A DNA stretch of 64,000 nucleotides from Prinia subflava (Eukaryota; Chordata; Aves; Passeriformes; Cisticolidae): NCBI RefSeq assembly GCF_021018805.1, contig NC_086253.1, positions 34,225,583 through 34,289,582 on the forward strand, in the 5' to 3' direction. Of this stretch, positions 34,270-47,039 are shown piece after piece (the first letter of the stretch is position 1; the number at the start of each line of letters is the position of its first letter). The translations under genes were made by a program, and so were the position numbers. The notes under the pieces are model-generated. The model had not been told where the DNA came from. It did no database searches and saw only the letters and a program-made list of their open reading frames with translations.

Positions 34270-37200
34270 TGCTCTGAACTGGAGACTGAGTGTCTAATCT
34301 TCATAATAAGCAGCTTCCAACTGACTAAGTTTTGATTTACATTTAATACTTAGGTCCACAGCTCTAAGTCCCTCTGGATTACTGGATTATTTTTTTAATT
34401 AAAAATTTACACCTTTTTCAGAAAGAAAAGGGGGAAGATATTTATTGCAAATGAAGATGACATAAAAATGTAACTGGAAGAAAAAAGAGATCAATTTGGT
34501 ATGTAAACTCATGAGATAAAGGACATCTCTTAACAAACAAGGTAGATATAGGCTGTTTGAAACAATCCATTTAGAGTAAAATAGTTTTATATAGAGATCT
34601 GTCAAAAAGAATTGGCTTTTGTGAACAAACTACTCTATTGTGAATCTCTTAGAACTCATAAAGACCACCAGCAGAGCAATTCTATCAGTACAAGAGAATA
34701 AATTTTAAGAAAAACCACTCAATTCTTAACAATAAATCTAGAATTTTACACCTCTAGAAAATTTAAACTTGTATTCTGATCATATTAGGAAAAAGAAAAG
34801 AAAAAAAGATTCAAGGTACTTCTTTGAAATTATATCTTTAAAAAGATATTTGAAAAACATTGGCTGGCACACACACAAAAAATCAATATCCGTGTGATTC
34901 TCACAAAAAATATTTCACATATTTCTTGGAATAAGCATTATACTGATCATGACACAAACTATGTGGCTGGGACTGTGGGTTCAGCTGCTGCCGTCCATCT
35001 TCTATTTTGTCCTTTTATTACAGGAAAGATGACTGAAAACTTGCTCTGTCATTTAGCAATTTCTAAAATTATGCCATTCAGAAATTTCTTTTTTGCTCAG
35101 GAGAAAGTAACCATTTATTTTCTCCTAATTACAGTTTCTCCACTTTCCCTTTACATTATAAGTCTTTGGGGAAAAAATCCAACCACCAGAGCAAATTTTC
35201 TTTTTACACAGTTGCTGCTTTGGCAAGATCAGAAAAAAGTGTCATCCTTTGGGTAAGTCTGTCAAACAGATTTCTTACATACAGTTTGAGAATGTTCATC
35301 TAAAAGTACTCTATCTGCACTTCTGTATGCTTCTATGACATTTATTGCCTTGGAAAGGTGGCATAAAAATTATTTCACACTCCTCTGACACCCGGTGTGA
35401 GCCATACCTCTGCAAGTGGTCTATATACAAAATGGTTATACAAATCATACATGTAAAATAAAATTAATACTTTCTAAAATATTAAATTGGTTTTATATAT
35501 ATAAGAAAACTGCTGTTAAGCAGAAAGTTTGTTTCCTTGGAGGAAAAAAAATAAAAAGGAGGTTTTCATAAGGCATAAGAGTAAGGTTTATATGCACTTA
35601 AGAGTCCAGTCAGAACTGTGTACATAAACAATCCTTCCCGTGGTAAACATTCTGGCAGAGGATGAATGCCTGTTGATAGGTGGGTTGTTAGGCACAAGAC
35701 TAAAGGCTGTAGGGCATCTAGAATTGCATTTATGGCACATCTTGAAGTGATTTGTTGGACATTGATTGTCCTAGAGAGGAGGTGATTGTTTTCTACATTT
35801 GACCCGACACATCTACTATTTGCCAACATGCCAAACTGCTAATGAAAGGATTTTTCCCTATATCAGCAGGTGTTGCATATTCAGAAACAGGGTGTAGACA
35901 CTTTTAAGAATTTAAAGTTGTCATTTACTTAACAGTGAAGAAAGGAGAAGAAATTTTTTTTTTACTTTATATTTTGTGCTCACACACAGAGCAGGAGGCT
36001 GTACCACAGGTCTTACAAGAATCACTTGGACTTGACTTTCTTCAAGCAAGGCTAACCATTGGACAAACTTCCAGAACACAGTATATTACATAGAAATTAT
36101 CACATGCAATACTCCTAAAAGTCTTTCTTCCTACTTTCTTCCTCATACTTTATTCATTTGCTTGGCATGCCTCTGCATAGATGTCAGACCGCCATGGATC
36201 CAACAGCTTCAGAAAATACAGTTTGGCTCTGTCAGTCAGTTACTATTTTCACAGCAGCCAACTTTATCACTATCATTTCCTAATTCCATCATCTAAATGA
36301 TTTTGCTAACTGCATTTCACTGAAGACCTTCCTACAAGCACTGCCAGATTTGCAAGCTTTGGTGTTAAGAGCCAAGAGAAGGAACTCAATGTCCAGCTGA
36401 ATTCTCTCATACAAGAGCCCTTAAAACATGAACAAGCGGTAGAATATTCAGCCCAGAAAGTATTTCTCAAAGAAACTAAATATAGTATGTATATACAGAG
36501 GGCATACAAAAGCTAATGGCATGACACAGGTTTTTAGAGTCCTGATGAATCAGTGCAAGTCACAGGAAAGATACCTCCTCCCCAGCCCTTCCCCACTTTT
36601 CCCACCCACCATATGCTGGTGCAAAGCATGCAAAGTATAACTCTAAATGAAAAACTACATGGAAGACTGGAGCTGCATTTAGCATTGATAATGCCAAGTG
36701 ACTGAATCAATTTTGAAGGCAAAAACCTGAGGTCAGAGCCCAGCCTGCTAGAGAAGGATTCAAAGATAAGAACAATATTCAGTAAAAATGCAACTTTTAT
36801 TGCAAAAATACTGCAGATAATTAAATTTATAAAACCTATCCTTAGTACTGGTAACTGGAGATAGCATAACAAGTGTCTGTGTCCACATTTCTTTCTACAG
36901 CAGTGTTTCCTGAAGCATTTCCCCACATGCACTCAACTTGCCTTTGCTTTTCCCTGCTATCTGTTATACTGCAAGAATCATCATCAGCCTTTTCTCAACA
37001 ATCTGGATATTTCCTTACTTTGGGATTACTCTTCCTTCCATCCAGTTTGCTGGGCATGCTTGTGCTTCCTGGGAGCTGAAATACTGACCTCACTGCATTT
37101 GCCTAGTATTTGGCTGGTAGGGTCAAAAGAGCAGAAAAGTATGGAGAACAGCTTGTTCTTGGATGGAAAATCTAGCAAAATATGTTAATTTTATTACAAG

Positions 37201-39070
37201 AAAGATCTCTAGTCCACATTTAAAGTCTCAATTCACTTTCTGTAGATATGCTGTTCTCACATCTCTGTGTCCACCACCCAGAGACCCAAATACCTTTTTG
37301 TACAACAGGTGATATATATACACAACTCAGTCATTTTTCTAGGCAAAGGCAGTGATTGTTGAAAAATGAACTTCAGGAATTGCTGCCATCTGCTCATCCC
37401 TCCCTTGAATTGCCCTTCCCTATCTTGTCCACCTACCTTGGTGATAACTTTGAGGGGATGATACAGGAAGTCTCCAGTGGAACACTATGCTGAAGAGCAG
37501 AGCACTGATACTGGAACTCATTTGAGACAGACCTTCAAATGTGGTGTACCGAAATACTGGTGTTGGAAATCCTTTTTTCTACTTATGCGGCCTCCCAGAA
37601 ATTCTTCTGAAATTTCCCAGGAGTCAGTGCTTCCTGCAGCCGGACCACAGGCAGTGGAAAAAATACTCCAAGGGCTATGTAGAGGCAGAGTGGCACTTGC
37701 TGTGATTGCAGGGGAAATGTGGACTTATTCCAGAAAGAATTCAACCGGTTGTGGTTTTCAGTTCTCACCATAAAAGAAAGGGATTTGTTGCTATCCATGT
37801 TACACAGGACAGCTAGATGGAGAGTGCTTAGGCATGTAACTACATGATTTCAATATCACTTCTAAAACTTTTATACTCTAAAGCCAGGCACAAGAATTTA
37901 TCAACTGAAGTCCATCAGTATTCTTTGCCTTTTTTTGTGAACACTCATACTAACATCCAGCACAAGGGTCACATTGCTGTTTAAAACCCTCCTGTACTAA
38001 AGTAAACACACCCGACACTGATAGATTTCCTGAACTACCCTGAGGCAGAAGCCATTTCACAGATGGAAGAAAAAAAAAAAAATAGATGGGCAAAGGAAAA
38101 TCTGCTTGAGAGAGAGAATTTTGCTTCAGGTTTTCTAAATCCTATCATCTATATTTCATTCTGGAAAATTCTCCAGTTAACAGAGATATTTTCACTATTG
38201 TAATAGCTTTTTTTTTTCCCTGAAGCATTCAGAAATTGATAAAGTTGGAACTTGTGCTTTGCCGCAAATTTTTGCATGCCGATTAAACAAGTTAAAAACA
38301 TGTCCCAGTACAGAGGAAGAAGGGTTAGTGGAAGGAATAGAGTATTTTAAAAGTTAACCATCCAAGAAAATCTATCATATGAAACAGTGTCTGGAAATCT
38401 GAAGCACTTAGTGATGAATGTGTAACTCCCCCTAATGGATGCATATTTGAATTTATCTTAAAAGAAAATGTCAATAACTGTAATCCTTTTGCTAAAAATA
38501 TTAATACTGCTGTTATATCACATTCATCTTTCTGGCTTTTAAAAGCATCTCTTAAGGTATGCATCTATGACTTACAATAAACATTAAACTACTATTAGCA
38601 TAATTTTGTTTTCTTAGGGAGTTTTATTACATAAAGTCTTAAATATATGTGCCTTCCAGCATGTTTCTAAGGTACACACTCAGTAGCCATTAAAATTCCC
38701 TTAAATTATCTTCTATCAGTCATTTCAACTTCTGTTTCAGCTAAATGTTTTCCTGTTTCTTAAAAAGTCAGCAAATTGCTATAAAAATGACAGTGACAGG
38801 CCACAGTGGTTTGGATTCTGTGGTATAAAGAAACACTTCATATATGCACAGCTGCTGGTAATGAATGCTGCATGTCTGAGGCCTAATCTTGGACAATTTC
38901 CTACATTTCTGACTGCAGTTTCCTTGGCAAAATTTCCGAGACCGTATTATCTATAAATCCCAGTATTCCAGCCAAAACTTTTCAATACAAGAGTCTGGCA
39001 CTGTGCACTGGCTTTCAATAATCTGTCCTCTCAGAGTTAACAATGTTTTAGGAGTCTTTGCCCTAAGTCA
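34270..39070. other. AT-rich non-coding stretch
   Basis: No gene is supported. Open frames of 120 codons (plus, 34894-35256) and 132 codons (minus, 36534-36932) are hydrophobic and have no family match. A 98-codon plus-strand frame at 37477-37773 is slightly GC-richer, but no splice signals or promoter support it. Short A- and T-runs occur near 35950, 38070 and 38210. Confidence 0.6.
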
Positions 39071-39080
39071 CTCCTACCAA

Positions 39081-39099
39081 TTTTTTTTTTTTTTTTTTT
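39081..39099. repeat. Poly-T tract (19 T)
   Basis: Nineteen uninterrupted T. Read on the other strand it is a poly-A tail-like run, but no polyadenylation signal or retrocopy body precedes it, so a simple homopolymer is the safer call. Confidence 0.9.
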
Positions 39100-39245
39100 G
39101 GGAAACATTGTGGTCTACACAACCACCCCCTTAAAATACAGCAGACAGATTAAATTTCTGCATAACAGAATTCCTGCTTGTGAACAATGTCAGAGAGACA
39201 GCATCAGACATTACAATACATTTGTCCACTGCCCAGCTACAGTAA

Positions 39246-39266
39246 CAGCAGCAGCAGCAGCAGCAG
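39246..39266. repeat. (CAG)7 microsatellite
   Basis: Seven CAG units followed by CGG. In a 68-codon plus-strand open frame (39098-39304) it would encode a short alanine run (GCA GCA frame). That frame has no family match, so the tract is treated as non-coding. Trinucleotide tracts of this size are usually polymorphic. Confidence 0.9.
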
Positions 39267-39773
39267 CGGGGTTGTTTTCAGAACTCTCAAATTTAAGCTC
39301 CTGAAACATCAAGGGTAAGCGAATAGCTCTGGACGTTGCTCTGCCAAGACTCTGATAAGCCTGGATGTTGTTATAATTGGTCTGGTGATACTCTAACCAA
39401 GTGGTGTAAGTAGGGCTGAGATTAAAGGCTGGATTCTACACAGGTCACACTCGCTGAAGGAGGCAGTTAACCCAGCTCCTCATAGCGGGGAGAGACTGTA
39501 GATCTTACTCTGCTCCCAAAACTAGTCATCATCTAAACACAGGTCTCCTCCGAATGCAGTGAAAATGCAAAGAAAAATGCAGCAGTCTGGAATGAAGCTA
39601 TGGGTGTAATTCCAAGTGACTTTCCCTAGGTTTTTATTCTGTATTGCAAAGGAAGTTTAATAAAGCTGGTGTTGTTCTTTTTCAGTTTTTCGGTTAAAAT
39701 GGGACCTACATATTTTCTGTTTTTCTTTGCAGGAAGTAATTCTTAGCAAAATATGCTCTTAAATAGGACTTAC

Positions 39774-39792
39774 CCAGCTGTCAAATTCTACT
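39774..39792 (-). other. Candidate 19-nt microexon (weak)
   Basis: On the minus strand CTCATTCTGTTGGCATTACAG precedes and GTAAGTCC follows a 19-base segment, AGTAGAATTTGACAGCTGG; one frame (VEFDSW) is open. Both splice signals are strong. About 40 bases to the left, on the plus strand, there is an equally strong acceptor (TTCTGTTTTTCTTTGCAG, ending at 39732). Closely packed good signals on both strands could be chance, and microexons need enhancer elements I cannot judge. Confidence 0.15.
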
Positions 39793-40213
39793 CTGTAATG
39801 CCAACAGAATGAGATTCAAAACGATGGATGAACATATTGTTAAAATAATTACATTTTAAGGCGAAGATAGACATGTTCTTCTATAGCAAAGGGAAAAATA
39901 CACTAATAAGCTTAAGAAGATAGATAAAATACATTCACCTGCACCACTGATCATCATACAGAAATATTTCTAACGTCATGTGAGAATGCAAATGTTCCGG
40001 CACCGCACCACACGAAGGTTAAAAATTAAGTACTCAGAAGCAAAAATCTGCATTACAAACCAAGAAATATGGAGAAGATATTGGGGAGAGCTAGAAATAT
40101 AATTGAAGAAGGATATGCTACAAAGTGAAGCCTGGCACAATAATAAGAAAGATATAAGAGCTGCCCAAGAATTCTGCTGATTTTATTTTTAAAAGCAAAC
40201 TCAAACCAAGCAA

Positions 40214-40270
40214 TTAATCTTACTCTGATTAATTAAAGAATGTCTAATCTTACCCTAGATTATTTAATCT
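40214..40270. repeat. Short imperfect tandem duplication
   Basis: TAATCTTACTCTGATTAA near 40214-40235 recurs as TAATCTTACCCTAGATTATT near 40245-40265, about 31 bases downstream and in the same orientation. It is probably a replication-slippage product in AT-rich DNA. Confidence 0.6.
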
Positions 40271-40347
40271 AATCTAAAAAAGTAACTGTTAATAACTTTG
40301 TGACAGGATAATTCTCCCCCCACCCCCCTCAAAAAGAACCAACAAAA

Positions 40348-40367
40348 CAAACAAACAAACAAACAAA
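40348..40367. repeat. (CAAA)5 microsatellite
   Basis: Five tandem CAAA units within an A-rich tract, preceded at about 40315-40330 by C-rich sequence. Simple tandem repeat. Confidence 0.9.
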
Positions 40368-41284
40368 AAAGCTGAAGCTAACCCCACAACAAACATACTC
40401 GATGAGCTAATGCATTTAACTAAGAGTCAGTCTAACTATGGTTATGACTGTTGAAATGTGGATTTTCACATCTGTCTCATTTGGACAGTCAAACTTCCAG
40501 GGCCAGCCATGACAGAGATTTGCTTTCCTCCCCTAACAGAAAGTATTACTGAGATTTGTTTTGTATGTTTGACAGAGAGTAAATTACACAGATATAGGAG
40601 ATCCTCTGAAGATTTGTGATCTTTATGAAAGAGGTTAATGTGAGTCAGAGAACATCAGAGTTTGGGATATATAAAAAAATACAAATGCCGTCAGTCATTG
40701 TCTTAAGACAACAGCAAATTTTGATTGTTGGATTTTCTTGAAAAACATCTTTTATATTACTTCTGGGATTAAGTTCACAGTTCAACTCCAGTACAAAACC
40801 CTACGGATGCTGTGTTCATGCCTCAAAATAAGTTCAATTACACAGTTGATTATTTAAAGCCACCACTCACTGTTGAGAACCTGTTGGTACAATATTAGTT
40901 TTGCATTGTGGGAAACATAAAAGAGCAAATGAATATTTTATCCCTTTAATTTTGTTAGGGGGAAAAAATAAACAAAGGAATATCTATGTCTTCCACTCCT
41001 CCAGACTTCAATACTCATGTCTTATGAAGTACAAAAGAAAATGTATGGATGTATAAACTGAAATGGTTTAATGCTGCTAAACATTGCAATAAAACATAGA
41101 TGTCTTTAGATAAAATTAATGCAATCTCTTATACAAAGACTACATAAAACACAAGTTAAACCATATATATGATAACACACAGAGTGCAGCACTAAAATTA
41201 TGACTTTCACAAATTCATATACCTTGCTGTCTTCAAATATTTTCACAGTCATAATTGTAGACAAATATCAACAATTTAGTCCCT

Positions 41285-41633
41285 CCAGATCAGACTGGAG
41301 AAAGGTGAGAGAGGTGAGGAGCCACCAGGATGATTTAAATATTAAAGAATTTGCCACATGAAGAGAAGTTTGAAGAAAGGATTTGGGCAATACAGGGAAG
41401 AGAAGACTCATAGGGACCAAATAAAGGTCCCCCAGTATGTAAAAGGAGTTTAGTGGGACAGTGGGGGTACTCTCTTCACAAGGGTGCATGGTGAAAGAAC
41501 AAGAGTCAGTGGGTCCAAGCTGCTTCAGGGGATATTCTGTCTGGATGTTTTTAAAAAAAATGCTGAAAGTGGAATTGGAATCTCCCTTGATGAAAATTAT
41601 TTCAAGTAATCTCTGCTTGAGACATGGCTCTGC
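41285..41633 (+). mobile_element. CR1 LINE fragment (reverse-transcriptase 3' region)
   Basis: The plus strand follows the typical order of the CR1 3' part: ACTGGAGAAAGG, then GGAGCCACCAGGATGATT, TGCCACATGAAGAGAAG, a GAAGAGAAGACTC block, CTCTTCACAAGGGTG, GAAAGAACAAGAGTCAGTGG, and GACATGGCTCTGC at the end. CR1 is the predominant LINE of birds and other reptiles. Copies are normally 5'-truncated, as here, and this one is highly diverged with internal deletions, so it is old and inactive. The minus-strand open frame over the same interval is only its antisense. The match was recognised by eye, so exact ends and subfamily are uncertain. Confidence 0.8.
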
Positions 41634-41639
41634 ATCGTG

Positions 41640-44600
41640 AATCATTGCTTCTCATCCACAAATTACCATTTCTTCTTATGTATCTTGCCAAACAAAATAC
41701 CATACGTGCAGAAGGAAAAAAAAGGCGACAGTTCAGTCGTACTGCTATCAATATTCTTCATTTGTTTACCCACATACTTTCTTCTACATATTCACATGGT
41801 GCTTAAGTGATCTGAGAAACAAAAACTGATTTGGAAAGATTTGGGCTTTTTAAAAAGATACGTTGCATTAAGAAAGTATTGTATTTATGGCTAGAACTGC
41901 AAAATAAAGCAAAATAAATGTAGTTATGAATCAGTAGCCTACATGCAGATAAACTTACACGGTTGTCTTAGATTCACCTGCACCTCTTTCCTTGTGTTAT
42001 GCTAAATTGCCAGCGAAAAGTTTAATTTCAATAGAGCATGTAGACTGTAATAATGTGAATGTTCAGTTTATTTCTCTCTATGTAAAAGAGTAACAGTACT
42101 CTTCTTTAATGGGTTAAACTTACATTTCCTGTGAATAATATAGGAAATAGGGGAAAAAAGATCATATAGAGTGATGTATGTAGAGAATTACTGACAAAGA
42201 ATGATTAACTGATAAAAACAGCTAAGTGACAGGCAGCATAAATTATCTCAACTCTACTAGTTTCCAAGCACATACAGGTGCACAGCATTCCAAAAGAATT
42301 CTTACTTCACAGTACTGAGAAAGCTCATAGCCAAATGTTTAGCTGCAAACACTACTGCTCTTTGTAAGTTTCATTTAGCTACAAATAGACACCTAAATGT
42401 ATATATACACACGCAGAAAAATACGTATTTATTTCCAGAGCCCAGGAGTACCCTTACATAACCAAGTAAAAATGGAACTCTGCTTGCTTTGAGACGGTTG
42501 CCATTCCTTTCCTCAGTGAATTACATCATCCCTTTCTGTCATGGGAAATCTCTTGATACTGTTCAGTACTAGCCGGAAAGTCCTTTCACATGCAAAAAAA
42601 AAGTGCATGATAGGGCCATATAAGCTCCCAGCAAGGGCAGAAACACTTAGGTGGGTATAGTGGCTCGGGCCACAGGCAGAGGTAGGTGAACATGGGATCC
42701 AGAGAAAAAAGCAATTTGATGCAGTTATGTTGGATATCCTACAGGAGTTGGCTGCCTAACCCAGAGGATGAGCCTAGATTTCACTATTCCTTCCTAAATG
42801 CTTTCTAAGAAGAAAAAGAGACTCCAAGTTCACCCAAAGCCTGGTGCCTGAACCAACTGAAAGGGTCTTGCCAGTGTGAAACCCTACCCTCAGTGAGACT
42901 AACAGTTGAATAAATAATAACTGTACATCACTATAACACTTCTGCAGAAAATGAAATGTATAAAGCAATAATATTCAAATTTAAAAACAGAAGAGGAGAG
43001 GTTATATTTGCCAGCAGTATACTAAGTTACTTTGTTATAGACTGGAAACAGAAATTTATCACTCGCTGAATCATATTTTGTATTACTAATTTTGAAGTTA
43101 CTGATTTTGTTTCTATTAATTTCAAATTACAGACTAAGATAAATGAAAACATTTAATTCTCAAAAGCACAGAGCTAGAGCACTGAGTTTTCTAACTATAA
43201 AACCTGTCATGATGTCAAAACTTAGGGAAAAGATAAGAATGCTGTCTGATGAAATATAGGTAATTATTGTGGCTTGACAAAACTAGCAGAGAAGAAATAA
43301 TTTTAACATTATTTCTTCAGTAGTTCATTATTTCTCCAGAGAGTAAGTGACCATTATCTTTTAGGTATAGGACTTGGTGCACATCTCAGCAGGCTTCACA
43401 AAGCCACCAGTAAAATTGTTTGAACAAAGCTTACAGTAGAACAAGTTTATTTTTAATTTGATACAGTATATTTGTTCTCAGTTGTAAAGTGACCTTCTTA
43501 TTTTAACATAATATGGACCAGTAATTTCAAAACCTGAGGCTGAAATTTCAGATACGTGAAAGTAAAATTACCACAGTGTGCTCCCTCCTTACTCAAATTT
43601 GTGATGAACAATGAAGGAAACAAAGCAATTTTTAATAATCTCACAAATTCTATGGCTGCTTTTAGATGACACAGCATTGACTCATAATTCATCAATGTAT
43701 ATGGGATAACTAACATACAGCTATCTCATCTCTAAAATGAATGTTCCAGTATCTGCCAGGACAGGGAAGAAGTAACCTGGAAATCTACAAACTCAATTAT
43801 TAAAAGCTAAGTATTAAAGATTTTCTGTATTGGATGTTAAGACCATAATATCCAGTGACTTTATTTTTCTCACCTTCCCTAATAAAAGGTTTCTTTCTTT
43901 ATAAACTGGTCAGAAAGATACTTTATACCAGACAAGGCTTGTGAGCTAAACTAGGCTGAAGTCAGCCACTCTTTCCATGGCTTGAAAATCGTAACTGCCC
44001 CCAGAAAAAACAAAGCAACAGAAAGAGCTGCTTTTCCTTGGATCTCTCCTGATACCATCAGATTTACCCAAAGCAGATCAACTCCGGCACATTTCAACGA
44101 ACAAAGGTTGTGAAGCCCCATGTATTGCTCACACATGTGGGAATATCTGGATTGTTTGACAGCAAGCCCACTCAGCTGGGAGCCTACCTGGACATCAGCA
44201 GTGCTAAGAAAGCTTGTGGGAAGAAAGGTGTCATCCTGAAATGGCTGAAACATGGTTAAACAGCCACAAAAGAGAATTAGTAAAAGAAAGAGGCAGTGAC
44301 ACTCTCAAGAAGGAAAAACTGACATAAGACCTAATAGCCCTGCTCCCTCTTGATTAATGACTCTTTCCTGCGTGATCCAAGCACCGGAGCAAAATGATTC
44401 TCTCTAACTTGAGACCCAGTTTCTGAATGCTGGGAAAATAAAGATGGAACAAACAAGTGAACAGACAGTGAATTCCTGTTACGCCTTGTGCATTTCCCTA
44501 GGAAAGGGAGGTCAAATAAGAAGGTACCAATGTACAATTGGTGTATTAGAAGAGGGAGTACAGAGGTCTTGGCAAGGTGATCAGTATCCACAATAAATGT

Positions 44601-45060
44601 ACATTTATATTTTGACTGGTTAACTATTTATGGAAAGTCCTATTTGTACTTTTAAAATTTGGGTTTGAATTAATTTCTTCCTTTTTCTGCTTCACAACTG
44701 ATTTTGTCATGTAAATGCATACTACAATCAGAAGGTACCTGTAAGCACAAATTAGATTATGTAAAACTAAATCACACACTTCCAAGTCTTCAGTAAACCT
44801 TAAGCATTTTTGTATTACAGTTACGCCAGTCTAAAGCTGCCAAAAGGGGAGGTCTCAGGCCTGCCTGCCTCCCTCCCATCCCTTTTGTTAGATCAGCCTG
44901 TACAGCTGCAGGATGAGTTGGTTCAGCTGGCTGGTGATGTAAAGTAATTGCTTTCAGGGTTAGGATACAGGTCCATTAAAGTTGACATTAAAATATTTAG
45001 TGCTGCTGCAGTTACGTCCATCTCCAAAATCTGCCTCCTGTGTTTTGTCAACCGTGCTGT
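41640..45060. other. AT-rich non-coding stretch
   Basis: No gene, RNA or repeat family is recognised. Open frames stay below about 100 codons. GC content rises slightly near 44.84-45.33 kb, where a candidate exon is listed separately. Confidence 0.6.
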
Positions 45061-45076
45061 TTGTCTGACTCTGCAG

Positions 45077-45128
45077 GGAGCAAGTTCAAGCCACTAAATC
45101 TTTGGGAAACTATCCAAAGAATTCGGAG
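45077..45128 (+). other. Candidate 52-nt exon (weak to moderate)
   Basis: The acceptor GTTTGTCTGACTCTGCAG ends at 45076 and the donor GGAG/GTAGAG starts at 45129. Two of three frames are open: EQVQATKSLGNYPKNSE and SKFKPLNLWETIQRIR. The second would end at a TAG that overlaps the donor, so it could also be the end of a reading frame in a terminal exon. Both have plausible protein composition, but I recognise neither. The surroundings are a little GC-richer than average. If real, it would belong to a rightward gene. Confidence 0.25.
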
Positions 45129-45399
45129 GTAGAGGGGGTGGGGAGAGGATCAGGGAATAATACTCTGCTGGCTCAGTGGCCTCAGCTAGATCATTAGGAA
45201 TTTGGATGAAAGCCTGTCCCAGCACAAAGAAGGAGCAGCCACCACATAGCAAGACTCAGGATCAAGGCAGCACCAGCACAGCCTACACTGCCATGGACCA
45301 TCACTCCTGGATCATCCAGTGAACTGACAACCTCTGTGTCTGTGCAATTAAGTGCTAAGCCCGCAAAAGAAATGGCCCCTGCCTTTGTTTGGAGTCAAG

Positions 45400-45416
45400 T
45401 GGGATGGGATGGGATC
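45400..45416. repeat. Short GGGAT tandem repeat
   Basis: About three tandem GGGAT units. Too short for a satellite call and recorded as low-complexity sequence. Confidence 0.7.
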
Positions 45417-45559
45417 ATCCCCTTTCAATACATATGGATATTGGACTGGATACGGTGGGGTCAAAATTGTTACATCAATACATCAAGAAAATATCAATAT
45501 GCAACTCAGCTTTTTTTTTTTAAATCTTTTGATTCAGAGATTTTGTATGTTTATATTTA

Positions 45560-47000
45560 ATTGAGAGAAAGGGTGCAGAAAAGTAACATCAAACAGCTAA
45601 CAGTTGGAAAAAAACCTGCAGTCTTAAGAGCTTTTTCTAATGAAGTCTTATTCATTTATTCAACTGGAATAATTTGGTAATTTTTCAAATTAGGATTTAT
45701 TAACCCTTATCCGACAAAGGCATTAAATTCAATAAATAACTCCAAAAACCCAAAACACAGCAGTGAATCAAAAGATATATTAAACTGAACTAAAACAATC
45801 CTGAGACAGCTGGATCATGAAAAATTGTTCAACTCAGAGAACATTTAAAGGTTAGAGCTCTATTACAGGTAAAAGAAAGAAGATCATAGAGAGAGAAAAA
45901 AAGATTAATATAGTGAGTACCTGGTGCTTCTTTTATTCATTTCATTTTTACTGTAAGGCCACCATTTTGCAGATGGTCTGAAGTATCACATTCCTTACCA
46001 CCTCAAAAGATTCTATATCAATTATTCTAACTGGCTGTAAAAGAACAGCCTACAGACAGCTGCTGGAAATAAAAGACATTATAGAAAAAGTTTCCTAGTA
46101 TCTTTCTTCATGAAGATTTTTAAATAAAGACAACTGTAAGATGGCATAAACCTTGGCAGGTTCACAGTCTTGCATGCTACAAATGGAAGCCAGACTCAAA
46201 GACTCCCACGATCCAAGCACGGGGAATGCTGGCCACAGAGCTACACTAGCTACATTTCTGGTTTAACTTCATTTTAGGAGAAAAGATAATGATTAAAATT
46301 TCTGGCAGTTGGAAATCTATCATAAAACCACAGAGATGGTTTCAGTGGTTAATTAGTCTTGATGCTAAAATGCCATTGAATGTAAAATGTCAACGTTAAA
46401 ATTTACATGAATGATTTCTACATGATTTTGTCACTTATCTTCTCAGAAAAAGAGTCAGCCTTGTAAAATTAAAAATAGTCAGTATTTATAGAGCACAGGG
46501 AACAGCACTGTCTTACTTCATTTCTTTAAAAGTTTGCCCATGTTAGACAACTGCATAGAAGTCAACATTAACAACTGCAAGAGTCTTTGAAACAGCTCTT
46601 TTAATATTCTTAATGGAACTTTACTATAAATTGGCATCAATGTCTGCAGTCTTAACTCATCTGCTTTATGTCTACCTATTGTTTTACTACATATTTTTGC
46701 ATTCCTGAATGAAGTAATTTGTCTAGAACACTTGAAAACATCCAGTACTAATAGCTGCAATTTAATATTTCCATGGGAAAAGTAAATATTTTATCATATG
46801 ATGTAACAGCCTCTTTGCCACCTTTTCCTCCATCTAACTACAGAAGATAAATATTTATTGAAAACCTCAGCATTTTCTGCCTTACTCTGGGGAATTCTAC
46901 TGGTTTTATCTAGATTTGGTTAACATTACTGGGATTCATTCAATTTCACTTAACAGCTACAACAAGAAGCCAAACATCTGCCCCATTAAAGGAAAGAAAA
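45560..47000. other. AT-rich non-coding stretch
   Basis: Nothing beyond short, composition-driven open frames is seen. No repeat family or splice-bounded segment stands out. Confidence 0.65.
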
Positions 47001-47009
47001 AATTAAAAA

Positions 47010-47037
47010 AACAACAACAACAACAAAAAAAAAAAAA
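47010..47037. repeat. (AAC)5 plus A13 tract
   Basis: Five AAC units run into thirteen A. It resembles the AAC/A-rich mosaic near 6.2 kb. Simple repeat. Confidence 0.9.
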
Positions 47038-47039
47038 GC

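Noticed and set aside
34894..35256. 120-codon plus-strand open frame ending beside a GTAAGT donor
   Set aside because: The donor is good, but no acceptor or homologue was found and the frame is hydrophobic noise-like.
36534..36932. 132-codon minus-strand hydrophobic open frame
   Set aside because: Composition-driven, no recognised motif, and no flanking signals.
39098..39304. (CAG)7 as a coding alanine tract
   Set aside because: The host open frame has no homologue, no splice support and begins just after a poly-T run.
41268..41645. 125-codon minus-strand open frame
   Set aside because: It is the antisense of the CR1 fragment.
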